A stretch of 64,000 nt of DNA from Hyperoodon ampullatus (lineage: Eukaryota > Chordata > Mammalia > Artiodactyla > Ziphiidae). This document shows positions 1 through 10,561 of this stretch, piece by piece. Position numbers and translations under genes: made by a program. Below the pieces are notes generated by a model. It ran no database searches. It was not told the origin of the DNA and worked only from the letters and a program-made list of their open reading frames with translations. Where the stretch lies: positions 248,001-312,000 of the forward strand of contig CATKHW010000285.1 in assembly GCA_949752795.1 (NCBI GenBank), written 5' to 3'. Numbering within the stretch: position 1 is the stretch's first letter; each line of letters begins with the position of its first letter.

Positions 1-865
1 AGTTTTAAATTTATTTTTATATTGGTTACAGCTGATTTTCAAAGCTCTGTTTTTTGCTGCTGTACATCCACTTGATTCATGTACTGTGAGACAACAATAA
101 CTTCTTTTTCAGATGCTTACCAGTCATATGTATTATTTTCCAGTGACTTGAGTGGGCTGAGTGCAGTTCTTTGAGGTACCGTGTAGGCCTTGTCAGTTAT
201 TCAATTTGGTACTTGGAATGGTATCTTTGCTAATTTCAACCTCCTGGATAATACCTCACCATTCCCCACCTTTCCCATTTAGCAGCCTTATGTCTATTTT
301 CTACATATTTGACTATGTTTCTGTTTTGTAATTTATTTCATGTGTAGCCATTTTTGATTCCACCTTTAAGTGACATCTTATGATATGTGTCTTTTTCTTT
401 CTGACATATGTCACTTAGAATGATCGTATGTAACTCCTCCAGAGTTGTTACAACTGGCCTTATTTCATTGATTTCTGGATGAGTAATATTCCACTCTACA
501 TAAGTACCCCATCTCTTTTATCCATTTTATCCTTCCAGGGACATTTAGGTTATATCCAAGTTGAGGCCCTTTTTAACAGAGAGGTGGTAAACGTTCGGGT
601 GCCTGTTTTCTGTCGATTTTTGTTTTTCCCAAGGTACACGCCCATGAGTGCAAGTGCCCTATGCTCTGTAGCTCATTTTTTAGATGTTTTACAAACACAA
701 TACACTTCTCCAGAGTGGCCGTTGGCAAATTACATTTCCACTATCAGCCTCACAGGGCTCCCTTTTCTCCTCGCCCTGTCCTGCATTTCTGGTGTTTACA
801 CTTTATGTGGATGGCCCTTCTGACTGATGTGAAGTGATACATTTTGTGATATTGATTTCCAGTGC
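1..865 (-). mobile_element. Antisense LINE-1 3' end inside U0
   Basis: Read on the minus strand this is the end of LINE-1 ORF2 followed by the 3'UTR. On the plus strand the usual landmarks of an inverted LINE-1 appear in order: GATGAGTAATATTCCACTC near 479, GTACCCCATCTC near 504, ACATTTAGGTTATATCC near 541, and GTGAAGTGATACATTTTGTG near 830. The younger LINE-1 at 5,880-7,000 shows the same order of landmarks. ORF2 is destroyed. The homology stops just before the quasi-palindrome at 877, so the satellite monomer is a junction of LINE-1 and other sequence. Confidence 0.8.
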
Positions 866-1695
866 CCACCTGTTTGGTTGGATAAAAAGTGTGTATGGCC
901 TTTACTTGAATATATTCAGAAAAAATGCATACACCCTTTTTGGCCAACTGCATCATTGGCGATGTTCAGCCCCTTTTCTTGTGCTTTAATGGGGAGTCCT
1001 TTCTACCTCTTCAAATCTGTTTCCTGCCACTCTCCCTTGCTTACAATTCCTTTTCTGTGACTTACCTCAAGACATTTTTCGACGATAGATATTTTCAACT
1101 CTGCAGTTTCATGAATTTTAGTGCCCCTGAGTTCCATTTTTCAACTTGTGTTTTTGGAAACTGGACACAAAACAGCGGGATTTCCTCTAGCCCTATTCTG
1201 TTTCCATGGGCAATTCTAGCCTTTGATGAATTTGTCTTCTGGATTGGAAATTAGAGTGGCATGTGCCTGTCCGAACACCTAAGACTTGTCTCTAAATTTT
1301 TCTCATCCTTCCGCTTCATCCTCTGGACAAATTCCAAACTGTGTGCAACAGGATGTTGACGGTGCTGATATCCCCAAGTGAGGAGATTGTTAGGAAAGAT
1401 GCTGGAGGGTTGAACCCGAGCACCAGGCGATGAGGAGATGAGGTGCCTTTTCCAAACTCTTTCCGATCAAATGGTGTACCATCCTCTAGGTGTGACAGGC
1501 ATGTTTTAGCTGTAGGAAGGGTCCCGTGCATGTAAGGAGAACACCAGGGATTTTTCCAATTCAGTGCCTCCCCGAACCCCAAACTGGGGAATTTTTAAGC
1601 TACGGCTACACGTATGTCCTTTAAGGGCCTTGGGAAATAGGCAGAGCCCAAACTTTAGATGACTGAAATCTTCAGGGTCAGAAGCGCTCACCATC
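866..1695. repeat. Non-LINE-1 half of U0
   Basis: This aligns with the second half of the array monomer. Examples are GTGCTTTAATGGGGAGTCC near 980 against the array's GTGCTTTAAAGGCGATTCC, and TGTTTTAGCTGTAGG near 1502 against TGTTATAGCTGTAG. I do not recognise the family. There is no convincing open frame and no LINE-1 landmark. It may be an old unclassified transposon or plain unique sequence taken into the satellite. Confidence 0.7.
877..948. repeat. Quasi-palindrome of U0, imperfect counterpart of the array palindrome
   Basis: Two arms of about 36 nt meet at the centre GAATATATTC (908-917). The right arm, which includes AATGCATACACCCTTTTTGG, differs from the array right arm at only about five positions plus one missing A. 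The left arm (AAAAAGTGTGTATGG followed by CCTTTACTTG) is a poor partner for it. Pairing is patchy, with matches mainly at AAAAAG, GTGTATG and TGAATA. Confidence 0.75.
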
Positions 1696-1734
1696 GGCCT
1701 TGCTTAGGTTACATTTTATCTGTCATTGATAGAT

Positions 1735-1935
1735 GATGTCAATAAAAATATCTATTCTTTTTCAGATTATTTCCCCTTATAGGTTATTGCAAAATATTCA
1801 GTGTAGTTCCCTGTGCTATACAGTAGTTCATTGTTGATGATCTATTTTATACATAGCAGTGTGTATGTGTTAATCCCAAACTGTTAATTTATCCCTTCTC
1901 TTACCTTTCCCCTTTGGTAATAATAAATTATAAGG
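1735..1935 (-). mobile_element. LINE-1 3'UTR fragment, antisense
   Basis: The plus strand carries the hallmark string of cetartiodactyl LINE-1 3'UTRs read backwards: AGTTCCCTGTGCTATACAGT near 1805, then TCTATTTTATACATAGCAG, TTAATCCCAAACTGTTAATT and TTTCCCCTTTGGTAATAATA. It is short and carries no coding sequence. It is separate from the LINE-1 segment of U0, because the 3'UTR is encountered a second time. Confidence 0.8.
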
Positions 1936-1951
1936 TTTTATACTTCGCAGA

Positions 1952-2376
1952 AATGGGGGAGCTGAAAGAGAGGTATCATTTTCAATGGAAAAGCATTCAA
2001 AACAAGATTGAAGCTTCAGCCAAGAGTATTCGATGTACATCCATGGAAATAAATCACTTCATTTCTCTAATGTTGACCTGACAAATAAGACAGACGTCTT
2101 CACTGAACTTGCTTATAGGAAAGTGATGGAAATATCAAATGTAAGTCTTAGAAACATCTTATTTTACCCGAGCATTATACACTGCTCTATGTTAACTACA
2201 GTTTGGCTCACACATCTGTTCATTGAAGTTACAATGTTCTCAATTTCTGTTTCTGATCCTCCAGAGTGGACCCCAACAGGAGTCCCCGTGCCCAGTGTCA
2301 TTGGAGCCAACAGATCAAGACTGAGTTTGGTTCAGAAGCAAAGGAAACATTATTTTGAAAACAGAATGGAGAGGTG
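1952..2376 (+). pseudogene. Two exon-like scraps of an unidentified gene
   Basis: Two short stretches have splice-like borders. The first starts after TACTTCGCAG (about 1950) and ends before GTAAGTCTTA (2140). The second starts after CTGATCCTCCAG (about 2263) and ends before GTGAGAGC (2377). The second has one open frame reading to a stop at the donor (…VQKQRKHYFENRMER), but the first is interrupted in the frames I tried. I do not recognise the protein. This could be a decayed gene fragment or chance. Confidence 0.25.
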
Positions 2377-3269
2377 AGAGCGTGCACTCCCCCATGGGCT
2401 GTGGGCTGGGCTGCTGTGTAGGGTCCCCAGCAGCGTCAGTGGGAGGGAGGTGATGGAGCTCTCGAGGGCTGAGTTGGCTGCAGCTCAGGCTCTATGCCGC
2501 GGAGTCTGCATGGGACCACGCTAGCTGAGGTGTCAACCCAGCCATTCTGCACTAGGAAATCGGGTCTGAAGTGCCGGGTGTGGGACCTCTGCATGCGGAA
2601 CCCTAGGAGCACGTGAAATTAGACAAAGCACAAAGGAAAAACAGGTTAGACTTTATTTTATTGCCCAGATTCTCTTTTTATCTCCCAGGAATTTTTAATG
2701 AACGTTGCCGGAGACGAACACCTCCTCTGCTTTTTGTTCCGTTCCTTAGTCTTGGGGTGTTGAGGGTGCAGACCCCTCTTTTGTAACTGCTTCATGCTGT
2801 GGTGGGAGCCCTGATACATGGGGGGAGGGGCAAAACGTCTCCCCACCAGCCTCCTGGTGAGGTTGATTGTCCCAAGGCCTCCTGCCTCACTTCTCGTCCG
2901 CCTGAGCACCAGCATTGGAAGTGTTACAGATTCTAATGACCTTTAAGGGTCCAGGAAAGAGAGGCGCAGAGATGCTGCGGTGGCAGGTTTCACCCCAACC
3001 CACATATGTTCGGCGACCTTAGGCTGACAGTTTTTGCCAGACTAGATGCTCTGACCAGTAGTCTGTGCTTTCTTTAATTAGGTCCCTGAATTAATGTACA
3101 AACAGCACCATGTGTCAGAGCCCTGCCCGCGCAACTCCCAGACAGTCCAGGGTCAGTGGTGATCCAGGACCATGACGTCCACTGAGTCAACGGCCTTTAG
3201 AAGTAGCCAGCAGTCCAGCCGGTCATATTGGCCACCATCACCGCGGTGTCTGTAGGGTTTTCTATGGTG
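2377..3269. other. Unassigned sequence, possibly the 3' part of the ERV relic
   Basis: GC is higher than in the flanks. On the minus strand a tandem polyadenylation signal AATAAAATAAA lies at 2652-2662, preceded by 85 codons without a stop (2,658-2,915). Its orientation and position, downstream of the minus-strand pol relic, would suit an LTR or a retroviral 3' end. I see no paired LTRs and no recognisable env, so this stays a suggestion. Confidence 0.3.
2652..2662 (-). promoter_or_regulatory. Overlapping AATAAA polyadenylation signals, minus strand
   Basis: The minus strand reads AATAAAATAAA followed by GTCTAACC. Two overlapping canonical hexamers are visible. Whether they ever worked, for a retroviral LTR or a retroposed transcript, cannot be told. 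Confidence 0.35.
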
Positions 3270-4526
3270 AAAGCATGATATACGTTTCCCCCGCCAAGCT
3301 TATTAGCTCCCCTCTGGGTGCAGTAAGTCCTGCAAGCAGTAGTCTGCTCTTTCGGGGCACAGTCTTGTCGTTTTCTGAGAGAAACTCCAGGTCAAGTGAT
3401 GGTCACACGAGTCATCTTGGGGGCCCGTTGCCCCCGTTTATCTCTCTGGAGGTTGGAGTTGGAGGGCCTCCTCACTCGAGGTCAGTGTGTCCACAGAGCG
3501 ACCCCTGCAACTTCAGGGCATGATGGGTGGTTAGGATCACCACGTGGGGTCCTTTTCCCTTAGGAGGGAGCTGGCCTTGTGGGCTGCTGATTTCCAGCTT
3601 TTTAGATACCCCAGTATCCTGGCCTGATGAGTCGGTGGGCAAAGCCCTTGGTGACCATAGTTTATCATACCTGAAGGGCATTCTTGTGTTGCTCCATTTC
3701 AAGTGGTCCCAGTTTTTGCACTAAGGCTCCAAGGGCGATTAACCTTTGACCGGGTATGTAAAGGTCAAAGGGTTTAGCTAAATTAGGGAGTTCCTGGGCA
3801 AGGGTCTGTATTGACTGCTCTTTCCATTCTTGAAAGGCTGCTTCTGGATTCTATTCAAAAGGATCATCATCTTTTCGTGTCAGTGTTTCATGTAGAGGCC
3901 CAGCTATTAGACTGTAGTTAGGGATCCAGATGCAGAAAACCTTGGCCTCCCCAGGAACCCCTAAGCTGTCTTCTAGTTTTAGAAGAGGTAAGGCTGCAAA
4001 TGGCTTCTTCCCTATCCTGGGATGCGTTTCTCCAAATATCTGTGAGAATGAAGCCCAGGCATGTCACCTTAGCCTGGGATATTTGAGCGTTTTTCTTGGA
4101 CACCTTCTATCCTTTCTTGGCTAGGTAGTTCAGAGGCGTCTTTAGTAGGCCTGGCGATCAGAATGTCATCTGCATATTGAAGGAGGGTTCCCTTTTACAG
4201 AGGTTGAACTTTTAGGTCTTTAGAGGACATTTCCCCAATGATGGTGTGGGGATTTTTGAACCATTGGGGCAGGACGGCCCAGCATTACTGCTTTTGTTGC
4301 ATGTTGTGTCCTGCCACTCACAAGCCAAAAATTCTTGTGACTCTGAGATGAATGGAATACAGAAGAAGGCATCATTGAAGTCTAATACAGAATGCCATGG
4401 CCTGGTGGAAGGTAGAATGACCAGCAGGGAGTAGGAAATAGGAGCTACTGGATGTATATCCTCGGTGGCTTCACTGACTGTCCTGATATCCTTTACCAGG
4501 TCTCCAGCAGCCCATGGGGCTCTCAT
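3270..4526 (-). pseudogene. pol: Class I (gammaretrovirus-like) endogenous retrovirus pol relic
   Basis: Minus-strand translation shows reverse-transcriptase landmarks in the right order. EDIHP with a following pro-rich stretch and LDFNDAFFC lie in 4,212-4,526. The YADD catalytic motif is encoded at 4,165-4,176. SKKNAQISQAKV, the thumb/connection region, is near 4,050-4,103. Further downstream, GELISL near 3,300 resembles the RNase H glutamate motif. The reading frame is broken repeatedly by stops and frame changes, so no functional protein is encoded. Gag, protease, integrase and env were not recognised. This is an old genomic copy. The RT call is good; the RNase H call is weaker. Confidence 0.75.
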
Positions 4527-4720
4527 GGTCAGGCCAATCCCAGGATATGGAGGTCACCTGGGCTGCACCCCTACCCCACAGCCCACGGGGCTCTCGTGGT
4601 CAAGTCCCTCCCAGGGTATGGAGCTCACCTCTGCAGCTACCCAGCCGCCCATGGGGCTCTCCTACTCAGGCCCTTCCCAGGATACGGAGCTCCCCTGGGC
4701 AGGTACCCCAGCAGGGCTGG
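4508..4720. repeat. Three degenerate copies of a ~66-71 bp repeat
   Basis: CCCATGGGGCTCTC recurs at 4511, 4582 (with one change) and 4648, spacings of 71 and 66 bp. After each comes a related block ending in CCCAGGATAYGGAG or a close variant. The sequence is C-rich and the copies are moderately diverged. It sits immediately upstream (minus-strand sense) of the ERV RT relic, so it may belong to that element. Confidence 0.7.
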
Positions 4721-5099
4721 ACATACAGGAACTGTGCACATAGCCCACCTTGCAGAGAACCCCCAGCTCACCTGTCGCTCACAGCTGACACAGAATACCT
4801 CAGAGCAGGACTTGAACTACCAAACAGCAGCTCTGACAGGTCTGTGACCATGGCTATCACTCTCTGCAGGCTCTTTCTGCCTGGTCTTCCAGACACTTCC
4901 ACTGCAGCCAGGGCACCAGGCCTCTGTCTCCACCCACCATCACTCCTCTCCCTGACTCCTGGGTTCCTCTCATTAGGATAGTGTCTTCTTGAAGTTGTTT
5001 TCCACTCATGGACCAGATAAAATGATAAGAAAACAAGCCGTAGCTGCAGCCCCTTGTCTATCCTGACTCTCAAGAGCCCACACCTGTTCCTAGGGCCTG
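4721..5099. other. Unassigned spacer
   Basis: No LINE-1, satellite or ERV landmark is visible here. The open frames are short and without recognisable motifs. I see nothing further in it. Confidence 0.5.
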
Positions 5100-5115
5100 G
5101 CCCGTTTAGCAAGTT

Positions 5116-5808
5116 TCATTTTCTGCAACTGTGAGCCCCTGAGGGGTGAGGATTGGCTGATTTTGGTAGCCTGAAACTGCCTGCCAGCCCTCCACAGGTG
5201 TGCCTGGGTTGAGGGCAATATAAACAGCTCTCCAGTGAGCGACAGCCCTTGTAGCTGTGACTGACGCCATATTCTCTGCCCCGTAGGCAGTGCCGGGGCT
5301 GTGCTGGTGGGAGGGAGTGAGGGGCCGTGGCTTTGTGGGTGGCCAGGTGTGAGTGGGGCTCTGCTGGACTTTCTGCAGGAGTTGTCAGGCTGCCACCTGC
5401 TAAAGAAGAAGAGGTGTCACCGATACCTGACGCTGGAATTTCTCCCCAGGCAGAGGTGAGGAAGTAAAAAAGCAGTGGGGGCCGTGGCAGGAGGGGTATC
5501 TCAGGCAGGGAAATGGAAAGCTTCCAGAAGAGCATCTGGGGCCAGGACCATCCTGACTGGCCTGCAGGCACCAAGTTGGCCTGTGTGCTGTCGCTGGTGT
5601 GGCTCCACAGCCCTTCCTCTAAGCTTGCAAGTTCTTGTACATATTCAGGTGTTTTACCTGGAAAGGGTGGGAAGAGTTCAGCCGCCGCAGGACTGGGGCT
5701 CAGCTCACGTTTACTCACAGATGCCTTGGCTTGGTCCCCCAGCTTTGCAATGAGGACCCTCCTTGCTTGGGGGGTGGGCTGCTGGCTGTATGGGTGATGA
5801 TTCCCCAC
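5116..5808 (-). pseudogene. 230-codon open frame in the GC-rich block, origin unknown
   Basis: A minus-strand frame is open over the GC-rich block, and related open frames exist in copy B (7,828-8,448) and copy C (10,985-11,179 and 10,559-10,885). The translation is rich in Pro and Ser, has no motif I recognise, and includes FPPFPGKTPEYVQ. The opposite strand is also largely open, as expected of GC-rich sequence, so openness is weak evidence for coding. It may be part of the nearby ERV or a decayed exon. Confidence 0.2.
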
Positions 5809-5879
5809 CTATGACCAATTTCAGAATTGTTTACTGCTGGAGCAAGTTCCCTGATAGGGTTTTCCTCTGTATAACTGGT

Positions 5880-7000
5880 GGGTTCAGGTTTTTTTTCCTT
5901 TTTTGGTTCAAGTTATATTTTATTCCTCTTTTATGTATTTATTGATATAAGCATGGAAATAATTCATTCATATAAATACATCTGTGTGAAGGGAAGAACT
6001 TTTTTCTGTTTTATTTTTAAATTTTATTTTTTTAAATTTTAAAATTTAATTTTATTTATATTTTTATACAGCAGGTTATTATTAGTTATGTATTTTATGC
6101 ATATACATGTATACAGGTCAATCCCAATCTCTCAACATATGCCACCACCACCACCCCATGGCTTCCCACACTTGGTGTCCATACGTGTGTTCTCTACCTC
6201 TGTGTCTCTATTTCTTCCCTGCAAACCAGTTCATCTGTACCATTTTTCTAGGTTCCACGTATATGCATTAATATACAATATTTGTTTTTCTCTTTCTGAC
6301 TTACTTCATTCTGTATGACAGTCTCTAGATCCATCGACGTCTCTACAAATGACCCAGTTTCATTCCTTCTTATGGCTGAGTAATATTCCATTTTATATAT
6401 GTACCACATCTTTATCCATTCGTCTGTCTGTGGGTATTTAGGTTGCTTCCATTACCTGGCTATCGTAAATAGTGCTGAAATGAGCATTGTGGTGAATGTG
6501 CCTTTTTGATTTATGGTTTTCTCTGGGTATATGCCCAGAAGTGGGATTGCTGGATCATATGGTAATTCTATTTCTAGTTTTTTTAAGGAAACTCCATACT
6601 GTTCTCCATCGTGACTGTATCAATTTACATTTCCACCACTAGTGGAAGAGGGATCCTTTTGTCCACACCCTCCCCAGAATTCGTTGTTTGTAGATTTTCT
6701 GATGATGCCGATTCTAACAGGTGTGAGGTGATACCTCATTGTAGTTTTGATTTGCATTTCTCTAATAATTAGTGATGTTGAGCAGCTTTTCATGTGCGTC
6801 TTGGCCATCTCTGTGTCTTCTTTGAAGAAACGTGTCTTTAGATCTTCTGTCCAATTTTGTATTGGGTTGTTTGTTTTTTTAATATTAAGCTGCATGAGCT
6901 CTTTATATATATTGGAGATTAAACCTTTGTCCATTGATTCGTTTGCAAATATTTTCGCCCATTCTGAGGGATGCTTTTTGCCATTCCCGTTTTTTTAACA
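5880..7000 (-). mobile_element. LINE-1 3' end, 5'-truncated (copy A)
   Basis: The minus strand carries the C-terminal part of ORF2 (104 codons at 6,620-6,934, with [20 protein letters not shown] and TPVR), then the 3'UTR, ending at a T-rich run near 5,889 that represents the poly(A) tail. ORF2 is missing everything upstream of the C-terminus and is broken just after this block. The 3'UTR style (CTGCAAACCAGTTCATCTG near 6,220) is one I associate with cetaceans; this is recall, not a search. Confidence 0.9.
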
Positions 7001-7359
7001 AAAAAAGAAAAAAGAAAAAGAAGCAGAACACTAATGTGTGTACAATATCCCTTTTGAAACTGTCGTTTTGAAATATGGACGTCCTTTGAATTTTTTGGTC
7101 GATATATGAACCCAGGATTTGTTTTCAGGGCAGGTGTCATTTACAGGCCTGCAATGATTTTGAATATCAACTGACCATTAGCGCTGGGATTAAAGCTGCT
7201 CTTTTGTGACACGGCCAAAATGTGGCAGCAGTTCTCCCTTACCAAATCTGGTTATTGGGGCAACAGAGCGTCAATGGAAGTTGTGTTCTAGATTGGAATG
7301 TAGAATGGAATGTACCAGGAGAAAGCCCCTCAAGTTTGTCTCACTACTTCTTGTTCGTG
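7001..7359. other. Unassigned segment of copy A
   Basis: It opens with an A-rich simple stretch (about 6,999-7,024), followed by about 330 bp with no recognised element. It is repeated in copy B at about 9,731-10,094. No gene is visible. Confidence 0.5.
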
Positions 7360-7830
7360 TTTTTAATTTAATTTTTTATTTTTTATTACAGCAAATTTGA
7401 TTACAATGTTTGGCTTGTTGTAGGTGGGGAAGATGTGGTTCTTTTACACATATACATATGTCTGTTCTTCCTGGGATCCTTTTCCCATGTACCTTATGAC
7501 AGAATGTTGAGTAGTCTTCTCTTGGTATTCTGTAGGCCTTTGGTGATTATATATGTCACCTGTGTTTGTATATGTCTGTTAACCCCAATATCATAATGAA
7601 ACCAATCCTCACACCTTTTCATTGGTGAACCATAAGTTTGTTGAATGAATCTGTGATAGCCCTTCTCCGTGGAAATATCTGCCCTGGTATCCATTTTTCG
7701 GTCACACCTATAAGAGATATGATATGATATGTATCTTTAACTTTCTGACTTACTACAAGTCACGTGATTACCTCTAGACACACCTACGGTGCTGCAAATG
7801 GCATTGTGTCCTTTTATTCCTTGGCTTCTA
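7360..7830 (-). mobile_element. Older LINE-1 3'UTR, antisense (copy A)
   Basis: Plus-strand landmarks of an inverted 3'UTR are TTTTTTATTACAGCAAATTT near 7374, AACCATAAGTTTGTTGAATG near 7628, TATAAGAGATATGATATG near 7710 and GTGCTGCAAATGGCATTGTG near 7790. It is more diverged than the LINE-1 at 5,880-7,000 and has no coding sequence left. Confidence 0.8.
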
Positions 7831-8609
7831 TTCTGCCTTAGCGAGGTCCATTTTCAACAATGTGATTCCCTGAGGGCTGAGGATTAGCTGACCTGGGTAG
7901 CCTGACCCTGCCGGCTGGCCCTCCCCAGGTGTGCCTGGGTTGAGGTCAATATAAACAGCGCTGCAGGCAGCAATAGCCCCTGAAGCTGTGCCTGACCCCA
8001 TATTCTCTGCCCCGTCAGCAGTCTCGGTGCTGTGCTGGTGGGAGGGAGTGAGGGGCCACGGCTTTGTGGGTGGCCCGGTGTGAGTGGGTCTCTGTTGGAC
8101 TTTCTGAAGGAGTTGCCAGGCTTCCACCTGTAAAGAAGAGGATTTGGCACCCATACCTTCCGCTGGAATTTCTCTCTGGACCGAGGTGAGGAAGGAAAAA
8201 AGCAGTGGGGGCCGGGACAGTAGGGGTATCTCAGGCAGGGCAATGGAAAGCTTCCAGAAGAGCGCCCAGGGCCAGGACCATCCTGGCTGGCCTGCAGGCA
8301 CCAAGATGGCCTGCGTGCTGTCGCTGGTGTGGCTCCACGGCCCTTCCTCTAGGCTTTCAAGGCCTTGTACATATTCAGGTGTTTTACATGGGAAGGGTGG
8401 GAAAAGTTCAACAGCAGCTGGCCTGGGGCTCAGCTCACGGTTACTCACAGATGCCTCGGCATGGCCCCCCGCTTTGCAATGAGGACGCCCCTTGCGTACG
8501 AGTGGGCTGCTGGCTCTATGGGAGATGATTCCCCACCTCTGACCAATTTCAGAATTGTTTACCGCTGGAGCAAGTGCCCTGATAGGGTTTTCCTCTGTCT
8601 AACTCGTGG

Positions 8610-9730
8610 GTTCAGGTTTTTTTTTTTCTTTTTTGGTTCAAGTTAGATTTTATTCCTCTTTTATGTATTTATAGATATAAGCATGGAAATAATTCATTCA
8701 TATAAATACATCTGTGTGAAGGGAAGAACTTTTTTCTGTTTTATTTTTAAATTTTATTTTTAAAAATTTTGAAATTTAATTTTATTTATTTTTTTATACA
8801 GCAGGTTATTATTAGTTGTGTATTTTATGCATATACATGTATACAGGTCAATCCCAATCTCCCAACTCATCCCAACACCACCTCCCCATGGCTTCCCACA
8901 CTTGGTGTCCATACGTGTGTTCTCTACCTCTGTGTCTCTATTTCTTCCCTGCAAAGCAGTTCATCTGTACCACTTTTCTAGGTTCCACGTATATGCATTA
9001 ATATACAATATTTGTTTTTCTCTTTCTGACTTACTTCATTCTGTATGACAGTCTCTAGATCCATCGACGTCTCTACAAATGACCCAGTTTCATTCCTTCT
9101 TATGGCTGAGTAATATTCCATTTTATATATGTACCACATCTTTATCCATTCGTCTGTCTGTGGGTATTTAGGTTGCTTCCATTACCTGTCTATCGTAAAT
9201 AGTGCTGAAATGAGCATTGTGGTGCATGTGCCTTTTTGATTTATGGTTTTCTCTGGGTATATGCCCAGAAGTGGGATTGCTGGATCATATGGTAATTCTA
9301 TTTCTAGTTTTTTTAAGGAAACTCCATACTGTTCTCCATCGTGACTGTATCAATTTACATTTCCACCACTAGTGGAAGAGGGATCCTTTTGTCCACACCC
9401 TCCCCAGAATTCGTTGTTTGTAGATTTTCTGATGATGCCGATTCTAACAGGTGTGAGGTGATACCTCATTGTAGTTTTGATTTGCATTTCTCTAATAATT
9501 AGTGATGTTGAGCAGCTTTTCATCTGCGTCTTGGCCATCTGTGTGTCTTCTTTGAAGAAATGTCTCTTTAGATCTTCTGCCCATTTTTGTATTGGGTTGT
9601 TTGTTGTTTTAATATTAAGCTGCATGAGCTCTTTATATATATTGGAGATTAAACCTTTGTCCATTGATTCGTTTGCAAATATTTTCGCCCATTCTGAGGG
9701 ATGCTTTTTGCCATTCCCGTTTTTTTAACA
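8610..9730 (-). mobile_element. LINE-1 3' end, 5'-truncated (copy B)
   Basis: Same insertion as at 5,880-7,000, carried along by the duplication. The ORF2 C-terminal block is at 9,350-9,664 on the minus strand and keeps [13 protein letters not shown]-run near 8,618 marks the tail side. Confidence 0.9.
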
Positions 9731-10094
9731 AAAAAAGAAAGAAAGAAAAAGAAGCAGAAGACTAATGTGTGTAAAATATGCCTTTGGAAACTGTCGTTTT
9801 GAAATATGGACGTCCTTTGAATTTTTTGGTCGATATATGAACCCAGGATTTGTTTTCAGGGCAGGTGTCATTTACAGGCCTGCAATGATTTTGAATATCA
9901 ACTGACCATTAGCGCTGGGATTAAAGCTGCTGTTGTGTGAAATGACCACAAGGTGGCAGCAGTTCTCCCTTACCAAATCTGGTGTCAGGGGCAACAGAGC
10001 CTCAATGGAAGTCGTGTTCTAGATTGGAATTTAGAATGGAATGTGCCAGGAGAAAGCCCCTCAAGTTTGTCTCACTACTTCTTGTTCGTGTTTT
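9731..10094. other. Unassigned segment of copy B
   Basis: Counterpart of 7,001-7,359. It begins with a slightly longer A/G-rich run. No gene or known element is visible. Confidence 0.5.
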
Positions 10095-10561
10095 TAATTT
10101 AATTTTTTATTTTTTATTACAGCAAATTTGATTACAATGTTTGGCTCGTTGTAGGTGTGGAAGATGTGGTTCTTTTACACATATAAATAAGTCTGTTCTT
10201 CCTGGGATCCTTTTCCCATGTACCTTATGACAGAATGTTGAGTAGTCTTCTCTTGGTATTCTGTAGGTCTTTGGTGATTCTATATGTCACCTGTGTTTGT
10301 ATATGTCTGTTAACCCCAATATCATAATGAAACCAATCCTCACACCTTTCCATTGGTGAACCATAAGTTTGTTGAATGAATCTGTGATAGCCCTTCTCCG
10401 TGGAAATATCTGCGCTGGTATCCATTTTTTGGTCACACCTATAAGAGATATGATACGCTATGTGTCTTTCACTTTCTGACTTACTACAAGTCATGTGATT
10501 ACCTCTAGACACACCTACGGTGCTGCAAATGGCATTGTGTCCTTTTATTCCTTGGCTTCTA
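10095..10561 (-). mobile_element. Older LINE-1 3'UTR, antisense (copy B)
   Basis: Counterpart of 7,360-7,830, with the same landmarks (AACCATAAGTTTGTTGAATG near 10,360; GTGCTGCAAATGGCATTGTG near 10,520). Confidence 0.8.

Larger units (their letters stand above)
1..1695 (+). repeat. Isolated, strongly diverged satellite monomer (U0)
   Basis: The stretch aligns by eye, in order and in the same orientation, with one whole monomer of the array that starts 9.5 kb later. Matching landmarks include CAGCTGATT near 32, GTAGCCATTTTTGATTCC near 345, AAGTGACATCTTATGATA near 368, ATCATTGGCGATGTTCAGCC near 951, and GAGTTCCATTTTTCAACTTG near 1129. Alignment is good to about 1,540 and becomes loose from there to about 1,695. 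Divergence from the array units is far greater than among them. It could be the pre-amplification ancestor, or an old copy cut off from the array and left to decay; the sequence alone does not decide. Confidence 0.85.
5100..7830. repeat. Local tandem duplication, copy A (2,731-bp period)
   Basis: The string TGAGG(G/C)TGAGGATT(G/A)GCTGA starts at 5140, 7871 and 10602, a spacing of exactly 2,731 bp twice. Copy A contains, in order, a ~700-bp GC-rich block, an antisense LINE-1 3' end, ~350 bp of unknown sequence, and an older antisense LINE-1 3'UTR. Its first ~350 bp differ noticeably more from copies B and C than B and C differ from each other. The LINE-1 parts of A and B are nearly identical. 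Confidence 0.9.
7831..10561. repeat. Local tandem duplication, copy B
   Basis: This is a full second copy of the 2,731-bp unit with the same order of parts as copy A. It includes a minus-strand open frame of 206 codons (7,828-8,448) matching the GC-rich block. Its first 600 bp are closer to copy C than to copy A. Confidence 0.9.

Noticed and set aside
3270..4526. Functional retroviral polymerase
   Set aside because: Although YADD is readable, the frame is broken by several stops and frame changes, and no flanking gag, integrase, env or paired LTRs are visible.
5116..5808. 230-codon frame as a real gene
   Set aside because: No recognisable domain, both strands open, GC-rich, and the copies in B and C are shortened or broken.
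6620..6934. 104-codon frame as an independent small protein
   Set aside because: It is the C-terminal piece of LINE-1 ORF2 on the minus strand ([11 protein letters not shown]), truncated upstream.
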